Below are positions 32,749 through 43,060 of a stretch of 64,000 nucleotides of DNA, piece after piece. Numbering within the stretch: position 1 is the first letter of the stretch; every line of letters starts with the position of its first letter. Origin of the DNA: Diplonema japonicum (Eukaryota > Euglenozoa > Diplonemea > Diplonemida > Diplonemidae); the NCBI GenBank assembly GCA_964019335.1, contig OZ025660.1, positions 682,001-746,000 of the forward strand, written 5' to 3'. A program made the position numbers and the translations under genes. The notes beneath the pieces were generated by a model. That model made no database searches. It had not been told where the DNA came from and was given only the letters and a program-made list of their open reading frames with translations.

Positions 32749-33668
32749 GTTGAATCTGGAAGGTACTGGTATCGGGAGGAAAGTGAACAAAAGAAAAGAG
32801 CAAGAAAAGCCATCCTCTCAGAAGAAAGCAGACAATAGACGAGTATTGGTGCAGGCAACTCTCCCAACAAAAAAAAGAAAGAAACAGGTGGTTTGTGAAT
32901 TCGGGAGTTCGTATTTACTCTGCTCTTCTAGCTCAGACCAAAAAAAAAAAAGAGTGATTGAAGTTCTACACAAGCCTGTTGCATTTACCACTCTTGGCAC
33001 TTTTTAGAGTACGGCACTAAAAAAAAAAAACCCCAATGAAAGGGGATGAAACACAATACAATATCCCCCCCTCCTCCCAGGGCTATGCTGGCAAGGAAAC
33101 ACGTTTCCAAGCTTTTCTTTTGAAAATAAGGACTTTTCCTTATTTTTTTTGAGGGGCTGTGTCCTTAAGTATCTGAAAATAAGGAAACGGATACGGAAAC
33201 GTTTCCCAAAACAGTGCAAAACAAAAACTAATAAAATAGCTCTTACCTCCTAGCTATTATTCTCCTAGCTTACACGCACGGAGAAGGAAACAAAGAAAAG
33301 AAGAAGAAAAGGATTTTTGTTTTCCGGGAAGTCAGTGTTTTTTTTTTCTCTCTCTTTTTTTTTTTTTTTTACACTTTTGTATAAAATCAGCCAACTGCTT
33401 CTTAATGGTCCCTTTGACACATTAACTTAACACCCCTTTTTTTCCCCCAGCTTCCTTTTCGGTTCTTCTTCTTTTTTTTTTTTGAAACTGGCATTCCAAT
33501 CAAAGAGGAGGGGAAAGGCGGGGAGGGGGGATAAACAATGCGCAGTAACTACGGAAAGAGTGTGGGGGGGGGGGGGGGGGGGGAAGGGACGTTGGTATTC
33601 GCTCAAACATCCTTCTTTTTTTTTGTGGCGGGGAGGAAGAAGAAAAAAAAAAATCACCCCCACCTGAT
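32749..33668. other. Intergenic
   Basis: No gene seen. Near 33099-33205 there is a cluster of short palindromes: GGAAACACGTTTCC, AAAATAAGGACTTTTCCTTATTTT and GGAAACGTTTCC. Confidence 0.55.
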
Positions 33669-34334
33669 TCAACCGGCATGGCTGTCTTGCTTCACATGTG
33701 TCTCCTTAATGCTCGTGGCGACTGAGTGCAAGCGGTCAATCAGGCTAGGTGGGTTCGCAGGGAGAACCGTACCCCAGCAGGGAGAGACTAAAGCACGGGA
33801 CACGAGACAGAAGTCACAATAACGCTTGTCCTTAGCCTTGATGCCTGAACAGTCTCCACAAATGGACAGGTAACAAGACCTGCAGTGGTGCTCGCGCTTC
33901 AGTAATGTGTACTTTGTGGCACAGAGGGTACACCTGGACTGGTGGTGATCTCCCTTCTCAAAAGCATTCTTGCGTAAAGTGGAGCCCTGGTCTGAGTCAG
34001 GGATGATTGTTTCTCGCTCGCTAAGTTTCACTGGTGTTGAGGAGGTGTCCTGAGCCTTGCTGAGCATCTCTGTATTCTCTTGCAGCAACCTAAGGTTCTC
34101 TTCCAACTGCCTCATCAGAATTGCTGTTTTCGCGTTGTGTGCGACCTTCACCTCCGCCACCACCCCCCTCTCTTTTTCCAGCTCGTCTTCGGCCTTTCTT
34201 AACCTTTCCCACACTTCATCTGCACTGCCAACTTTCTCGTGACACTTTCTGCACATGTTACCGCTGCACTGCCCGCATTTGTGTGGCTGCGCTTCTAATT
34301 CCATCCCACAGAGGTTGCAGTGCTGTATCAGCAT
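33669..34334 (-). CDS. FYVE-like zinc-finger protein with coiled coil
   Basis: 221 aa, one exon. An N-terminal zinc cluster (CNLCGME...HKCGQCSGNMCRKCHEK, residues 6-33) is followed by a charged coiled coil (about 40-95) and a FYVE-like finger: CTLC, REHHCRSC, ICGDC, YCDFC, eight regular zinc ligands. FYVE domains bind PI3P on endosomes. Here the basic patch reads KREHHCR rather than RRHHCRxCG and no WxxD is seen before the first Cys, so lipid specificity is doubtful and I call it FYVE-related. An endosomal or trafficking adaptor is likely. It lies 0.95 kb upstream, in coordinates, of the lectin array and on the same strand. Confidence 0.82.
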   Translation of the reverse strand: MLIQHCNLCGMELEAQPHKCGQCSGNMCRKCHEKVGSADEVWERLRKAEDELEKERGVVAEVKVAHNAKTAILMRQLEENLRLLQENTEMLSKAQDTSSTPVKLSERETIIPDSDQGSTLRKNAFEKGDHHQSRCTLCATKYTLLKREHHCRSCYLSICGDCSGIKAKDKRYCDFCLVSRALVSPCWGTVLPANPPSLIDRLHSVATSIKETHVKQDSHAG

Positions 34335-35143
34335 TTTTGGATTCCTTTTTTTTTTTTTTAAATCCTGTTATGCAATTTTGAGAATGATGAAAATAAACGA
34401 AAATAAATATTTTTTCTTCAAATTTCCTTTTTTTGGGGGGGGGTAAGGGGAATAATAATAGGAGACAAAGCAGTGTGGACGAAAAGAGAAAAGAAAAAAA
34501 AGGGGGGGTTTTTTTTTTAAAAATATGGAAAATGGGAGGTATGTGAGAGGTGAAACTTTTAAAAAATTTGAAACAGGGAAGGGGGTGTGGTGTGTGACTT
34601 TCTTCAGCTACTTCCAACTGTTCATTTTTTTTGGGGGGGGGGCGATAAATTAAGAAGGGTGTGGTTGAAGGGAAATGGCAGAATTCTTTTTTTATTCTTC
34701 CTCCCTTCTTTTCTTTCTTTCTATCGCGGCTACTTAGTGCAAGCCGTCCATCCTGGAGGCCCTCCTGTTTCTTTCTATATTTTTTCCCTTTCGGGGGGGG
34801 GGGGGGGGGGGTGTGTGTGAAATACTTCAATTTATTTTGTTGCTAAATTGCCTTTTCTTCGTCTTACTGTAGTAAGGTAAAATGAAAAAAGTTTTTTTTT
34901 TATAATACCCATTCCGTTGTCTACCTTACTTATATTACCCCACTTTTTTTTTAACTGCCTCAGGAAAAAGAAATTAATGGATGGGGGGGGGATTTTATTT
35001 CAAAGGAAAAGTGAAAAAAAAGAAAAATGGAAAGAAACATGACAGATGGGGGAAATGAAACAATGGGGGGGGGGGGGGAAGAACAAGATATTTCACAATA
35101 TTCTAAGTCCCCCCAGAAAAGGAGATCGTGGTGCCAAGGATAC
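34335..35143. other. Intergenic, low-complexity
   Basis: Homopolymers including G runs at 34794-34811 and 35066-35078. No gene seen. Confidence 0.55.
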
Positions 35144-35611
35144 TTACTTGATGTGCACCTTGATGGTGCCACAGATAACCTCTTCGTTAGCTTCGTTGTG
35201 GCCCTTGACTGAGATGGTGTAGTGGCCTGAGGGGGCGGCTCCGGGGAGTGTCACAGTTTTGGTCATGGTGAAAGGACCCTGGGGGATGGGGCAGTGAATC
35301 TTACCACAGAGATCAACATCCACAGTCGTAAGCGGGACGAAGCCGAAGTGCACGTTCACCGACATCTTAACTGCGCGAAGTTCCTTCGCCACGTACCCAT
35401 CAAGTTTCACTGTGAAGGGGTGCCCCGTCCTTGGCGGGTAGGGGGTCACCGTCAGCGCCCTCTTTGCGTCCACCTTGAAAATATCCTTGTCATGGTTGCA
35501 CACAGACAACTCAGCGTGGTCATCATCCCCATGGTGCTTGTGGATGATCTTGTCAAGGAACGAAGCCTGTGCCACAGCCACCACACAGAGCATTGCAAGA
35601 GTGCGCATCAT
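35144..35611 (-). CDS. ML-domain (NPC2-like) secreted lipid-binding protein
   Basis: 155 aa, one exon, with signal peptide MMRTLAMLCVVAVAQA. The mature part fits the ML family (NPC2 / PG-PI transfer protein): LSVCNHDKDIFKVD, LTVTPYPPRTGHPFTVKLDG, VDLCGKIHCPIPQGP, LPGAAPSGHYTISVKGHNE and EEVICGTIKVHI. Four cysteines remain in the mature protein, enough for two of the usual three disulfides. The family holds sterols or phospholipids in a beta-sandwich, in lysosomes or outside the cell. His/Asp-rich HKHHGDDDH follows the signal peptide. Length is typical. Confidence 0.88.
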   Translation of the reverse strand: MMRTLAMLCVVAVAQASFLDKIIHKHHGDDDHAELSVCNHDKDIFKVDAKRALTVTPYPPRTGHPFTVKLDGYVAKELRAVKMSVNVHFGFVPLTTVDVDLCGKIHCPIPQGPFTMTKTVTLPGAAPSGHYTISVKGHNEANEEVICGTIKVHIK

Positions 35612-35830
35612 ATTTTTTTTTTTGTTTGATTTAAGTCGGGAGGAGTGGCTGTGACAGACGATTAAAAAAAAAAACTTTTTTTTCCTCCCATGTGATTTTC
35701 AACACAACAAATAAATATTTCGATAAAAAAAGTTGTGCGGGGGAAGTGCTCCGAATAGCCCCCCCCCCCCCCCCCCTCCGCTAACATGTCTCTGTTTTTA
35801 TGTGTTCTTTTCATCTTTTCTGATCTGGTG

Positions 35831-36967
35831 TCACTTCGCCTCCCTACCTCTCACTTCTTGTCTATCGGCTATTTCTTCATCTTCCGCTGCTAGAACAGCA
35901 GGTGTGAACATATGCAACATGCCTGCCGTGTCTGTAGTGCACAGTGTATGTGGATGCATGGCATGTGGGGCCCACGTGATGCCTGTCACGGTGGCAGGGG
36001 GATGCCCTGCGTGGATAAAGAGCAGCTCTGAGGGTGGTGTACTGACCTGCATGGCTGAGAGCGAGATATCCCACACCCACACCCGACCATCAGTTGTGCA
36101 AGACGCAAGCACTGCAGGGTCGTGGGGGGACGCAACAACCTTTGTGACAGGGGTACCGTGGTCGAAGTGCACAATGGGGGACTTCGTGCAGCGTGTGTCC
36201 CACACCAGCACCCCGTCACGCCCACCCGCCACCACCACATGCTCTGACTCACCGCTCACGGATACCGTCTTCATGGGCATGGACATGGGTGCGATGTACT
36301 CTTTCTTCCCACCCCGTAGGTCGCATGCGACCATGTACCCGTTGTCTGTCACGCAGTACAGCGTGTTGCGCTCCTTCACACCGAACACCACGTCCTCCAC
36401 CTTTCCGTCGGCAGGTTGGATCTTTTGTTTCTTGTTCCCCGCGCAGTCCCACACCGTCACCGCTTTGCTCCCTTCATTGAAGTCGGAGAACGCGATGTTC
36501 GTCCCGTCGTGCTGACACGCCAGCGACGGTGATTTCAGCCCCACCTGCTTGGGGCGCTTCGATTCCAGTGGTACGGTGTTCTGCAGGGGCTGCTGCTTCT
36601 CGAAGTCAGCGACGGCGACATGATCCGTCAGTTTCACGGCGCAAAGGCCTGCAGACTCGCCCTTCTGTAGATACTTTGCGTTCAGCATTGGCGATGTGAA
36701 GGCTACCTTGCTCACAAACTCCAGCTTCCCGTGTTCCTCGAACTCCTTGACGCTCTGGTCCCTCTTCGGGTAGTCCGTCGTTGACAAACACACAGCAGAG
36801 GATTCCGCACCCTTTGGCCACCCATTTGTTACTGTGAGCAATTTCCCCTCCCCCCATCCAACCATGGGGCTCATCCCATCCATCTGTGACACCGCCACCC
36901 GGCTGTACATCCACGGCCCTAACGCATTCCACTGCTCGGAGGCCGTCCCCGCCCCCACAGCATGCAT
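35831..36967 (-). CDS. RBBP4/MSI1-like WD40 histone-chaperone-type protein
   Basis: 378 aa if started at MHAVGAGTASEQW (36967). A frame open to 37021 adds 18 hydrophobic residues, but an AG acceptor lies just before the inner ATG and that flank belongs to the duplicated LPMO block, so I prefer the inner start. SEQWNALGPWMYSRV...GMSPMVGW sits where RBBP4-type proteins have their N-terminal helix and first blade. Blades follow (TVWDCAGN, YMVACDLRGG, GVLVWDTRC, RVWVWDISL), and the ending ELLFIHAGHPPATVTGITWAP closely follows the RBBP4 signature LLFIHGGH. Such proteins bring histones H3/H4 to chromatin assembly and deacetylase complexes. The C-terminus is charged (AAEDEEIADRQEVRGREAK). Divergent, so exact complex unknown. 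Confidence 0.8.
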   Translation of the reverse strand: MHAVGAGTASEQWNALGPWMYSRVAVSQMDGMSPMVGWGEGKLLTVTNGWPKGAESSAVCLSTTDYPKRDQSVKEFEEHGKLEFVSKVAFTSPMLNAKYLQKGESAGLCAVKLTDHVAVADFEKQQPLQNTVPLESKRPKQVGLKSPSLACQHDGTNIAFSDFNEGSKAVTVWDCAGNKKQKIQPADGKVEDVVFGVKERNTLYCVTDNGYMVACDLRGGKKEYIAPMSMPMKTVSVSGESEHVVVAGGRDGVLVWDTRCTKSPIVHFDHGTPVTKVVASPHDPAVLASCTTDGRVWVWDISLSAMQVSTPPSELLFIHAGHPPATVTGITWAPHAMHPHTLCTTDTAGMLHMFTPAVLAAEDEEIADRQEVRGREAK

Positions 36968-37280
36968 CTCTACAATGACTATTACAAGCTCGCAAAAACA
37001 AATAATATTAAGAGTTTCCAAAGTGGATAGTCACCGAGGATAAAAAGGAAAAGAGTTCAAATTGAAAACAAACCGAGAGAGGAAGTGTGTGGAGTGTAAC
37101 CGGACATGTCGTGTCGGGCTACGAATAATAGAAATAGAAGGGACACTCGCCTCATAAGTGGGCGAGAACATTTATTTTTCTTATAAAACAGATTGCTTGA
37201 ACAAAAGACATGATACGCGTCACACATGTAATGTAGTACCAGCTTCAGCCGATCTTCTTCTTGTTGTTGTTGTTGCTGCT
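36968..37280. repeat. LPMO-2 downstream flank, duplicated at 2852-3185
   Basis: Contains the block GAGGAAGTGTGTGGAGTGTAACC...CTCATAAGTGGGCG (37079-37166), also found at 3015-3100 beside LPMO copy 1. Relative to copy 1 it has an extra 30-odd bases right after the stop: a repeat of the last codons plus CAA/GAA-type trinucleotides on the coding strand. Confidence 0.85.
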
Positions 37281-38336
37281 TCAGCCAATCTTGTAGCCCA
37301 GGTGGTTTCCGCCGGTGAGGCACTGGGCGTACCACTGGCTCTGCTTGTAGCAAGAGGCCCCGCCGGAGCAGCAAGTGGGGGCGTGAAGGCAGCTTCCCCA
37401 CTCCGGGATCGCCGTGCGGCAACCAGAGGAAGGAGGGGGAACAGGAACGGGGACAGGTGGAACAGGAACAGGAGGAGTGGGAGGGGTGGGGACAGGTGGT
37501 GTGTTCCCCGCTGCAGGGATGCACTGGGAATACCACTGGCTCTGCCTATCGCACACCGCCCCTTGCGTGCAGCAGTGCATCGCGCTCGTGCAAGCCCCCC
37601 ACATGGGAATCGTCCTCGAGCACCCTGTGGTGGGGGGAACAGGGACAGGGGGAACGGGAACGGGGGGAACAGGAACAGGTGGGACAGGAACAGGAGGAGT
37701 GGGAGGGGTGGGAACAGGGGGAACAGGAACAGGAGGAACAGGGTTCCCACCGCCACCACCACCACCACCTCCACTGAAGTCCAAGTCAACAGCGTTGTAG
37801 AAGCTTGCGGCGGTGTCACCGACATCCCAGATGGCGAGGACAACGTGGTAGCCCGACTTGGAGGGGAGGGTGCAGGAGTGGGTCGTCACCATCGGGGGCT
37901 TCACCATCCCGCCCGCCGCGGAGCAGAAGGGAGCATCCTCGAAGCTGCCCCTCCCGAGGGGAGCGTTCTGGTTCCACCCATCCTTCGTGATGTAGTACCT
38001 CCAGTCCAGGGTCACGTGGTTCGCCGTGAACTGCCAGGTAAAGTCGGTCCTGCCCCCGCTCGCTGCTGTCTTCGCCCACCTGCTCGAAGACTGCTCGTTC
38101 AGAGGGGCCCAGGTCGCGCTCCCCGCCGCCGCCAGCTGCCCGTCCGGAGGACCGCTCGCAGGGTACCGGTCCGGTCCCTCCACACTCTGCGGCTCGTACT
38201 GCACCCCTCCGCACCCGCTGTTTGTCTTCAGCTTGCACGCGTAGTTCCGAGAAGGCGGGCTCATCACGTAGCCGTGTCCCTCAACCCGCACCACTGCTGC
38301 CGCTGCCAGCAGCATCGGAAGTCCCAAGCGCTTCAT
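37281..38336 (-). CDS. AA10 lytic polysaccharide monooxygenase with two CBM1 modules, copy 2
   Basis: 351 aa, the same architecture as the gene at 3186-4247: signal peptide, mature His at 21 (HGYVMSPPSRN), second brace His in FTANHVTLDW, Gly-rich and PVPPVP linkers, and two CBM1-like modules. Differences seen: two Gly fewer in the linker, Val to Ala in FCS(V/A)AGG, Gly to Ser in EWG(G/S)CLH, and Arg to Gln in YKQS(R/Q)WYAQ. The changes spare the copper ligands; the last puts Gln in the CBM1 position that usually reads Q-x-x-WYSQC. Both genes should encode active secreted enzymes. The neighbour on the 3' side is the RBBP4-like gene. Confidence 0.95.
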   Translation of the reverse strand: MKRLGLPMLLAAAAVVRVEGHGYVMSPPSRNYACKLKTNSGCGGVQYEPQSVEGPDRYPASGPPDGQLAAAGSATWAPLNEQSSSRWAKTAASGGRTDFTWQFTANHVTLDWRYYITKDGWNQNAPLGRGSFEDAPFCSAAGGMVKPPMVTTHSCTLPSKSGYHVVLAIWDVGDTAASFYNAVDLDFSGGGGGGGGGNPVPPVPVPPVPTPPTPPVPVPPVPVPPVPVPPVPVPPTTGCSRTIPMWGACTSAMHCCTQGAVCDRQSQWYSQCIPAAGNTPPVPTPPTPPVPVPPVPVPVPPPSSGCRTAIPEWGSCLHAPTCCSGGASCYKQSQWYAQCLTGGNHLGYKIG

Positions 38337-38544
38337 CTTTTGTAGTAAGTGGAAACTACGGAAGAGTGACGGTAGAATAAACAAGCAAATACTATACAAG
38401 AATAACGGGGAACATGGGGGTGGCAGGGAGGGGCAGTGTGAACAAAACAAAAAAAAAGGTACATTTGTAGTTCATAATCGTTCGTATCTTCGTTCTAAAC
38501 AACAAATAACATGAAGGTACATAGAGCACAGGGTGCGGCACCGC

Positions 38545-40369
38545 CTAGATGACAGGTGTGACGCGTGCGTGCGATGTGAGGTAGATGTTCTGCTCTTCGA
38601 TTATGTTTTTCGCATTGCTGATGTCAGCAACGAGTTTTTCGAGGATGAGGCTGAGCAGTTGGAGGGAGACCTCTAGGTCGTCCGTGTCGTCTGTGGTCTC
38701 TGCCTCCATCGCAGCTTCAGCGTTCCTCCTCGCACCTGGGTTGAGGACGCTGATGTACTGCGTCACCACCTCACGCAGCCTTGCGCCAGTTCGTTGTGAT
38801 GCCTGAGAAGAAAAAAAAAGTTTAGCACTTGTTGTTTTCTCATACCTTGAACATCCTCGCGCCAACTACAGCAAGCTCCGCCAGCTGCCCGTCCAGTGGC
38901 GTGCTGTTGATGGCTCCAGAGAACGCCTGTAGTGTGGATTAAGAACTGCATATGAAGCATACGAAGGGTGCTAGCTCGTTCCATATCATGTCCAATGAAC
39001 TGACCACTTGGGTAAGCTGGTCCATGAGCATGTCTCTCTCCTCCGCCAGCGTTATGATGTCCATGGTGTGGCCCGGCATGGTCCCTAGCTTATGCATCTC
39101 GTGGTGGTACGCTTCGACTTGGAGTCTTCGTGACTTTTCTTGTTCCGCCATCGAGTGGAGCTTCTCGACACCTGCTGCCAGCTCCTCGCACTCTGTCCTG
39201 CTTTCCTGCAACGACTCCCGCAGCACCTCGAGCTCACCCTGGTCCCCACCACCGCTTCGCGACACTTCCAGCGTCACGTTATGCAGCTCCGCCTCTAAGT
39301 TCCTTACTTCCTTCGAGGACTGCTGTGCTGTTGCTTGCACGACGTCCAGCTCGTGCCGCAGGTTCATGATGATGGCTTCCGATTCAGCACGCGAGGCGTC
39401 CGCCTCCAGCAGCTGTGTGCTCATGGCGGCGATCCTGTTGGTGGATGCGTTGAGCTCGCCACGCAGCCGCTCGACCAGCGACGAGTCTGTGAGAGCCTCC
39501 GCAAGCGCCTCTTCGGACTTCATAAGGTTCAGGGACGCTCCATTTCTGGACTCCAATGCGGCTGCAAGCTTCCTCTGCGTGTCCGCAAGCTGCGACTTCA
39601 CAGCCGGCAACATGGCCACCTCCCTCTGCAGCTCTGCGAAGGAGGTCTCATGTGCTGCACGCTTTTCGTTTAGTTGCTCGTTGGTTCCCTCCAGCCTCTT
39701 GATCATGGCCTCCAGTTCGGATCTCTGGCGCTGTTCGTCTTGGCACCGCCTTTCTGTGGCAGAAGTGGCGTGTTGGAAGTCTTGCAGCTCGTGCTCCACG
39801 TTGCGCAGCTGGAGGGTAGCTGAGTCAGCGCGTGCGGTAAGCGCCTCGTTTTGCGAGTCTGCTGTGATGAGCCGCCTGCGCAGCTCAGCAAGCTCCGTTT
39901 CGTAAGCATTGATCTTCTGGTTCGCAGCGGTGAGCTCATAGTCCAGATTGTCTAGGCGCATGGTTTGGTCTTTGGAACGTGCGTTTTTCAGGAAGGTTTC
40001 CTGCTCCATTTCCGAGGCTGCAGAGAGGGCCTTCCGCTTTGCGTCCTCCGCCATGCGCAATGCCAGCTCGAGTGCCCTGTTGCGCTCTGTGGTTTGCTCC
40101 ATGTCGGCTTGCAGCACCTTCAGTTCTTGAGAGAGGGTTCGGTTTTCGTCCTCCTTCCTCCGTATCTGTTGTTTGTACATGTTCAGGGCATTGGCGTGGC
40201 CTGCGATGGCGCCTTGTAGGGTACTTACGTTCTCTTGCAAGCCTTCTATCTCTCCTTTGCTCTCGTCTGCTGCCTTCCGTAGCAGGAGGCTCTTGTCCTT
40301 TGCACTGTACCACGATGCCCGCGCTTGGCTCTGAGCCTTGGGCGTCACTGGGCTGTCGACTTGCAGCAT
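38545..40369 (-). CDS. Long coiled-coil protein, probably cytoskeletal
   Basis: Exons 38963-40369, 38846-38926 and 38545-38802, with introns of 36 nt (38927-38962) and 43 nt (38803-38845), both phase 0, give 581 aa (junctions NELAPF|AFSGAINSTPL and GARMFK|ASQRTGARL). Residues about 20-450 are almost continuous heptad repeats rich in Glu, Leu, Ala and Arg (for example LRNVEHELQDFQHATSATE). The end is a different globular or helical piece (LREVVTQYISVLNPGARR ... NIIEEQNIYLTSHARVTPVI). No named family. Flagellar, basal-body or Golgi tether roles are all possible. The ATG lies ten bases after a CTAG acceptor. Confidence 0.85.
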
Positions 40370-41204
40370 GGTGCCCCCAACCTAGAGGTGAAATGGGAGG
40401 AGTGAGGGAAAAAGAAAAAAAAAAAGAAAACGAAGAAAGAAGAGGAACAAAAAACACGGAACGAGAGTATGGCATTGCACCTTACTCCTTGGTTTTATGT
40501 TTTTTGTTTTGGACAAAAACCGGGCCGTCTCCCCCAATTGGGAGACTGGCACGCTACACAGCTTGATGGGGCGGGGAGGGGAGAGACGAAGAGAAGTTAT
40601 AAAAAGAAATTCTTTTTTGTTGCTCTACTCCATTTTCCCCCATTACACGCCTTGCATTCAAGTATCCCTCTCTATCCTTTCCTCTTCATCCATTTATTCT
40701 TTTTTTTTCCCGAAAAAATAACGAAAAAAAATCTTTTTCCTTTCTTTTTTTTTTTAGATTTCTTTTTTTTTTTGTTTCCTTTTTTTACATCGCTTGCCCC
40801 TGTGGGTAAGAGCAGGTGCGAAAAGGTTTCAAGAAAAAAAAAAAAAAAACACGAGAAGGAAAAGAGGGGGGAGGGGGAGAGAGAGAAGAAGAACCGAAAT
40901 ATAGAGAGAGAAAAAAATAGAAACTTTTGTTCTTTTAATTTGAACCACCACCCCCGTCACCCAAGGTTTTCTGCCTCCTGACCCGGAGGAGACTACGAGC
41001 ATAGCATCATGACAATTTAGACAATTCTGTTCCATAGCGAAGTCTTAAACCTTTTTTTTTCTTTTTTTTTTCTTTTTCTTTTTTCTTTCAGTTGTTTCGT
41101 TCAAAGAACCGTTCTAGCAACCGCGAACCTCTTGACGGGGACAATTTGAGGAGAGCAGGGGAGTCAAGGGAGGAGAGAAGGCCGCAGCTTCGGATAGAAT
41201 GAAC

Positions 41205-41404
41205 AATAAAATAAAATAAAATAAAATAAAATAAAATAAAATAAAATAAAATAAAATAAAATAAAATAAAATAAAATAAAATAAAATAAAATAAAATAAA
41301 ATAAAATAAAATAAAATAAAATAAAATAAAATAAAATAAAATAAAATAAAATAAAATAAAATAAAATAAAATAAAATAAAATAAAATAAGATAAAATAAA
41401 TAAA
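41205..41404. repeat. (ATAAA)n pentanucleotide array
   Basis: About 40 units, nearly perfect; one A-to-G change at 41390 near its right end. Confidence 0.97.
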
Positions 41405-41540
41405 AAACTAAAAAAGGGAGGTTGGAACAAGGAGATTCCTAGAAAGGAGAAGAAGAAGAAGAAGGCCTGCCGGGTCCTCGCTCTATTTTTCGCGCTTTCG
41501 TCCACCAAACAAGACATCTGCGTGAATGCTATTTAAAAAA

Positions 41541-41945
41541 GAAAAGAAAAGAAAAGAAAAGAAAAGAAAAGAAAAGAAAAGAAAAGAAAAGAAAAGAAAA
41601 GAAAAGAAAAGAAAAGAAAAGAAAAGAAAAGAAAAGAAAAGAAAAGAAAAGAAAAGAAAAGAAAAGAAAAGAAAAGAAAAGAAAAGAAAAGAAAAGAAAA
41701 GAAAAGAAAAGAAAAGAAAAGAAAAGAAAAGAAAAGAAAAGAAAAGAAAAGAAAAGAAAAGAAAAGAAAAGAAAAGAAAAGAAAAGAAAAGAAAAGAAAA
41801 GAAAAGAAAAGAAAAGAAAAGAAAAGAAAAGAAAAGAAAAGAAAAGAAAAGAAAAGAAAAGAAAAGAAAAGAAAAGAAAAGAAAAGAAAAGAAAAGAAAA
41901 GAAAAGAAAAGAAAAGAAAAGAAAAGAAAAGAAAAGAAAAAAATA
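41541..41945. repeat. (GAAAA)n pentanucleotide array
   Basis: About 81 perfect units. Strong purine/pyrimidine strand asymmetry. It begins 137 bp after the (ATAAA)n array. Confidence 0.97.
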
Positions 41946-42617
41946 TATATCGCAAGGAACCCTGATCAAGATCGGACTTCAAACATAAGAGGAGATGAAG
42001 GCAAAACACGCTAAAGAGAAAAGGAGAGGGTAACGAAAAGCAGGAGTGCTGCAAATGAAAAAAAAAAAAAAAAAATGGTAATAAAAATTTGAGTGCTTGT
42101 CACATCGCATTTAATGTATACAAAAAAGAACAAAAGGGGGTGGGGTCGTGGGGGGCTGATCGACCGCCCGCATATTTAAACCCTCTTCACGAACGTTTAT
42201 TGGGCAAAAGCGGCCAATTATTTTTTGCCCCCCTCATCCTACACTCCCAGAAGGGAAAAAAAAAAAAAGAAGAAGAAAAAAGAGAAATCTCTTCTACATG
42301 TTTTTTTTTAATTGTTTTTTTTTTTTTCTACGGGAATAGGGGAAAAAATGGAATGATGACATGCAGAAAAATAATGGCAGTCAACTCCTGGAGAAAAAAA
42401 AAGGGGGGGGGAAAGGGGGGGGGGGGTAAGCAAAGAAGTGGAACTTAAGAATACCTCCATGACGATCTCTTTCAGCAGGACTAAAGTCCAACTTCCGCCG
42501 TAGGTGCAATTTTTTTTTTTTTATTATTATTGGCGTTCCCCAACAGTGAAATCGAAAGGCCATCTTCAGTTCTTCTAACAGGAGGGGGAGGGGGTGGTAC
42601 CCTTCCGCAATATGTCA

Positions 42618-43060
42618 TTGCACCTTTTTGGGCATGCCTATTGCTTTTTTTTTTTGCTCTCTATATAAAGAGCAAATCTTTGTTGCCGCTTTCCAATCCT
42701 TGGGAATGCGCTTGGCTCGGCAGCTTAAAAGGAAAATAGTTAACCAACCACTAGTCCATGCAGCGATGGGGATTATATTTTGGCTCGATAAGAGCCGCCA
42801 TGTGACATGGGAGGATAAAAAAAAATAAAGTGGGGAGGGGGTGTGTTTTTTTTTTTTTGTTAATTTCTCGACCCCTCCCTCTACAATGAAATAAGAAAGA
42901 AAAAAGAGAAAAAAAAACTGGATTTGCTGGAAAGAGCCATCTGGATAGGGAGAAGAGGAAGGGGAGTATATGTGCAACTCAGAGGAGTAATTTCTCACTT
43001 TGACCAGCAAAACTGCTGGACAGGAGTCCTCCAAGATCACACACCCGCCATCAAGGGGGG
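42618..43060 (-). pseudogene. Decayed non-LTR retrotransposon (endonuclease and RT fragments)
   Basis: On the minus strand, 42930-43055 reads CPAVLLVKVRNYSSELHIYS, like the core of the LINE AP-endonuclease. Further on, 42640-42815 reads GWLTIFLLSCRAKRIPKDWK and ATKICSLYREQKK, like the N-terminal finger region of a LINE reverse transcriptase (usual form: LFN...G.IP.DWK.A.I.P.YK). Order (endonuclease before RT) is as in LINEs. The two are out of frame and separated by homopolymers, so the element is dead. Confidence 0.45.

Noticed and set aside
41526-42014. Open frames of Lys-Arg-Lys-Glu or Phe-Leu repeats across the pentanucleotide array
   Set aside because: A 5-nt repeat lacking stop codons is open in every frame; no flanking coding sequence.
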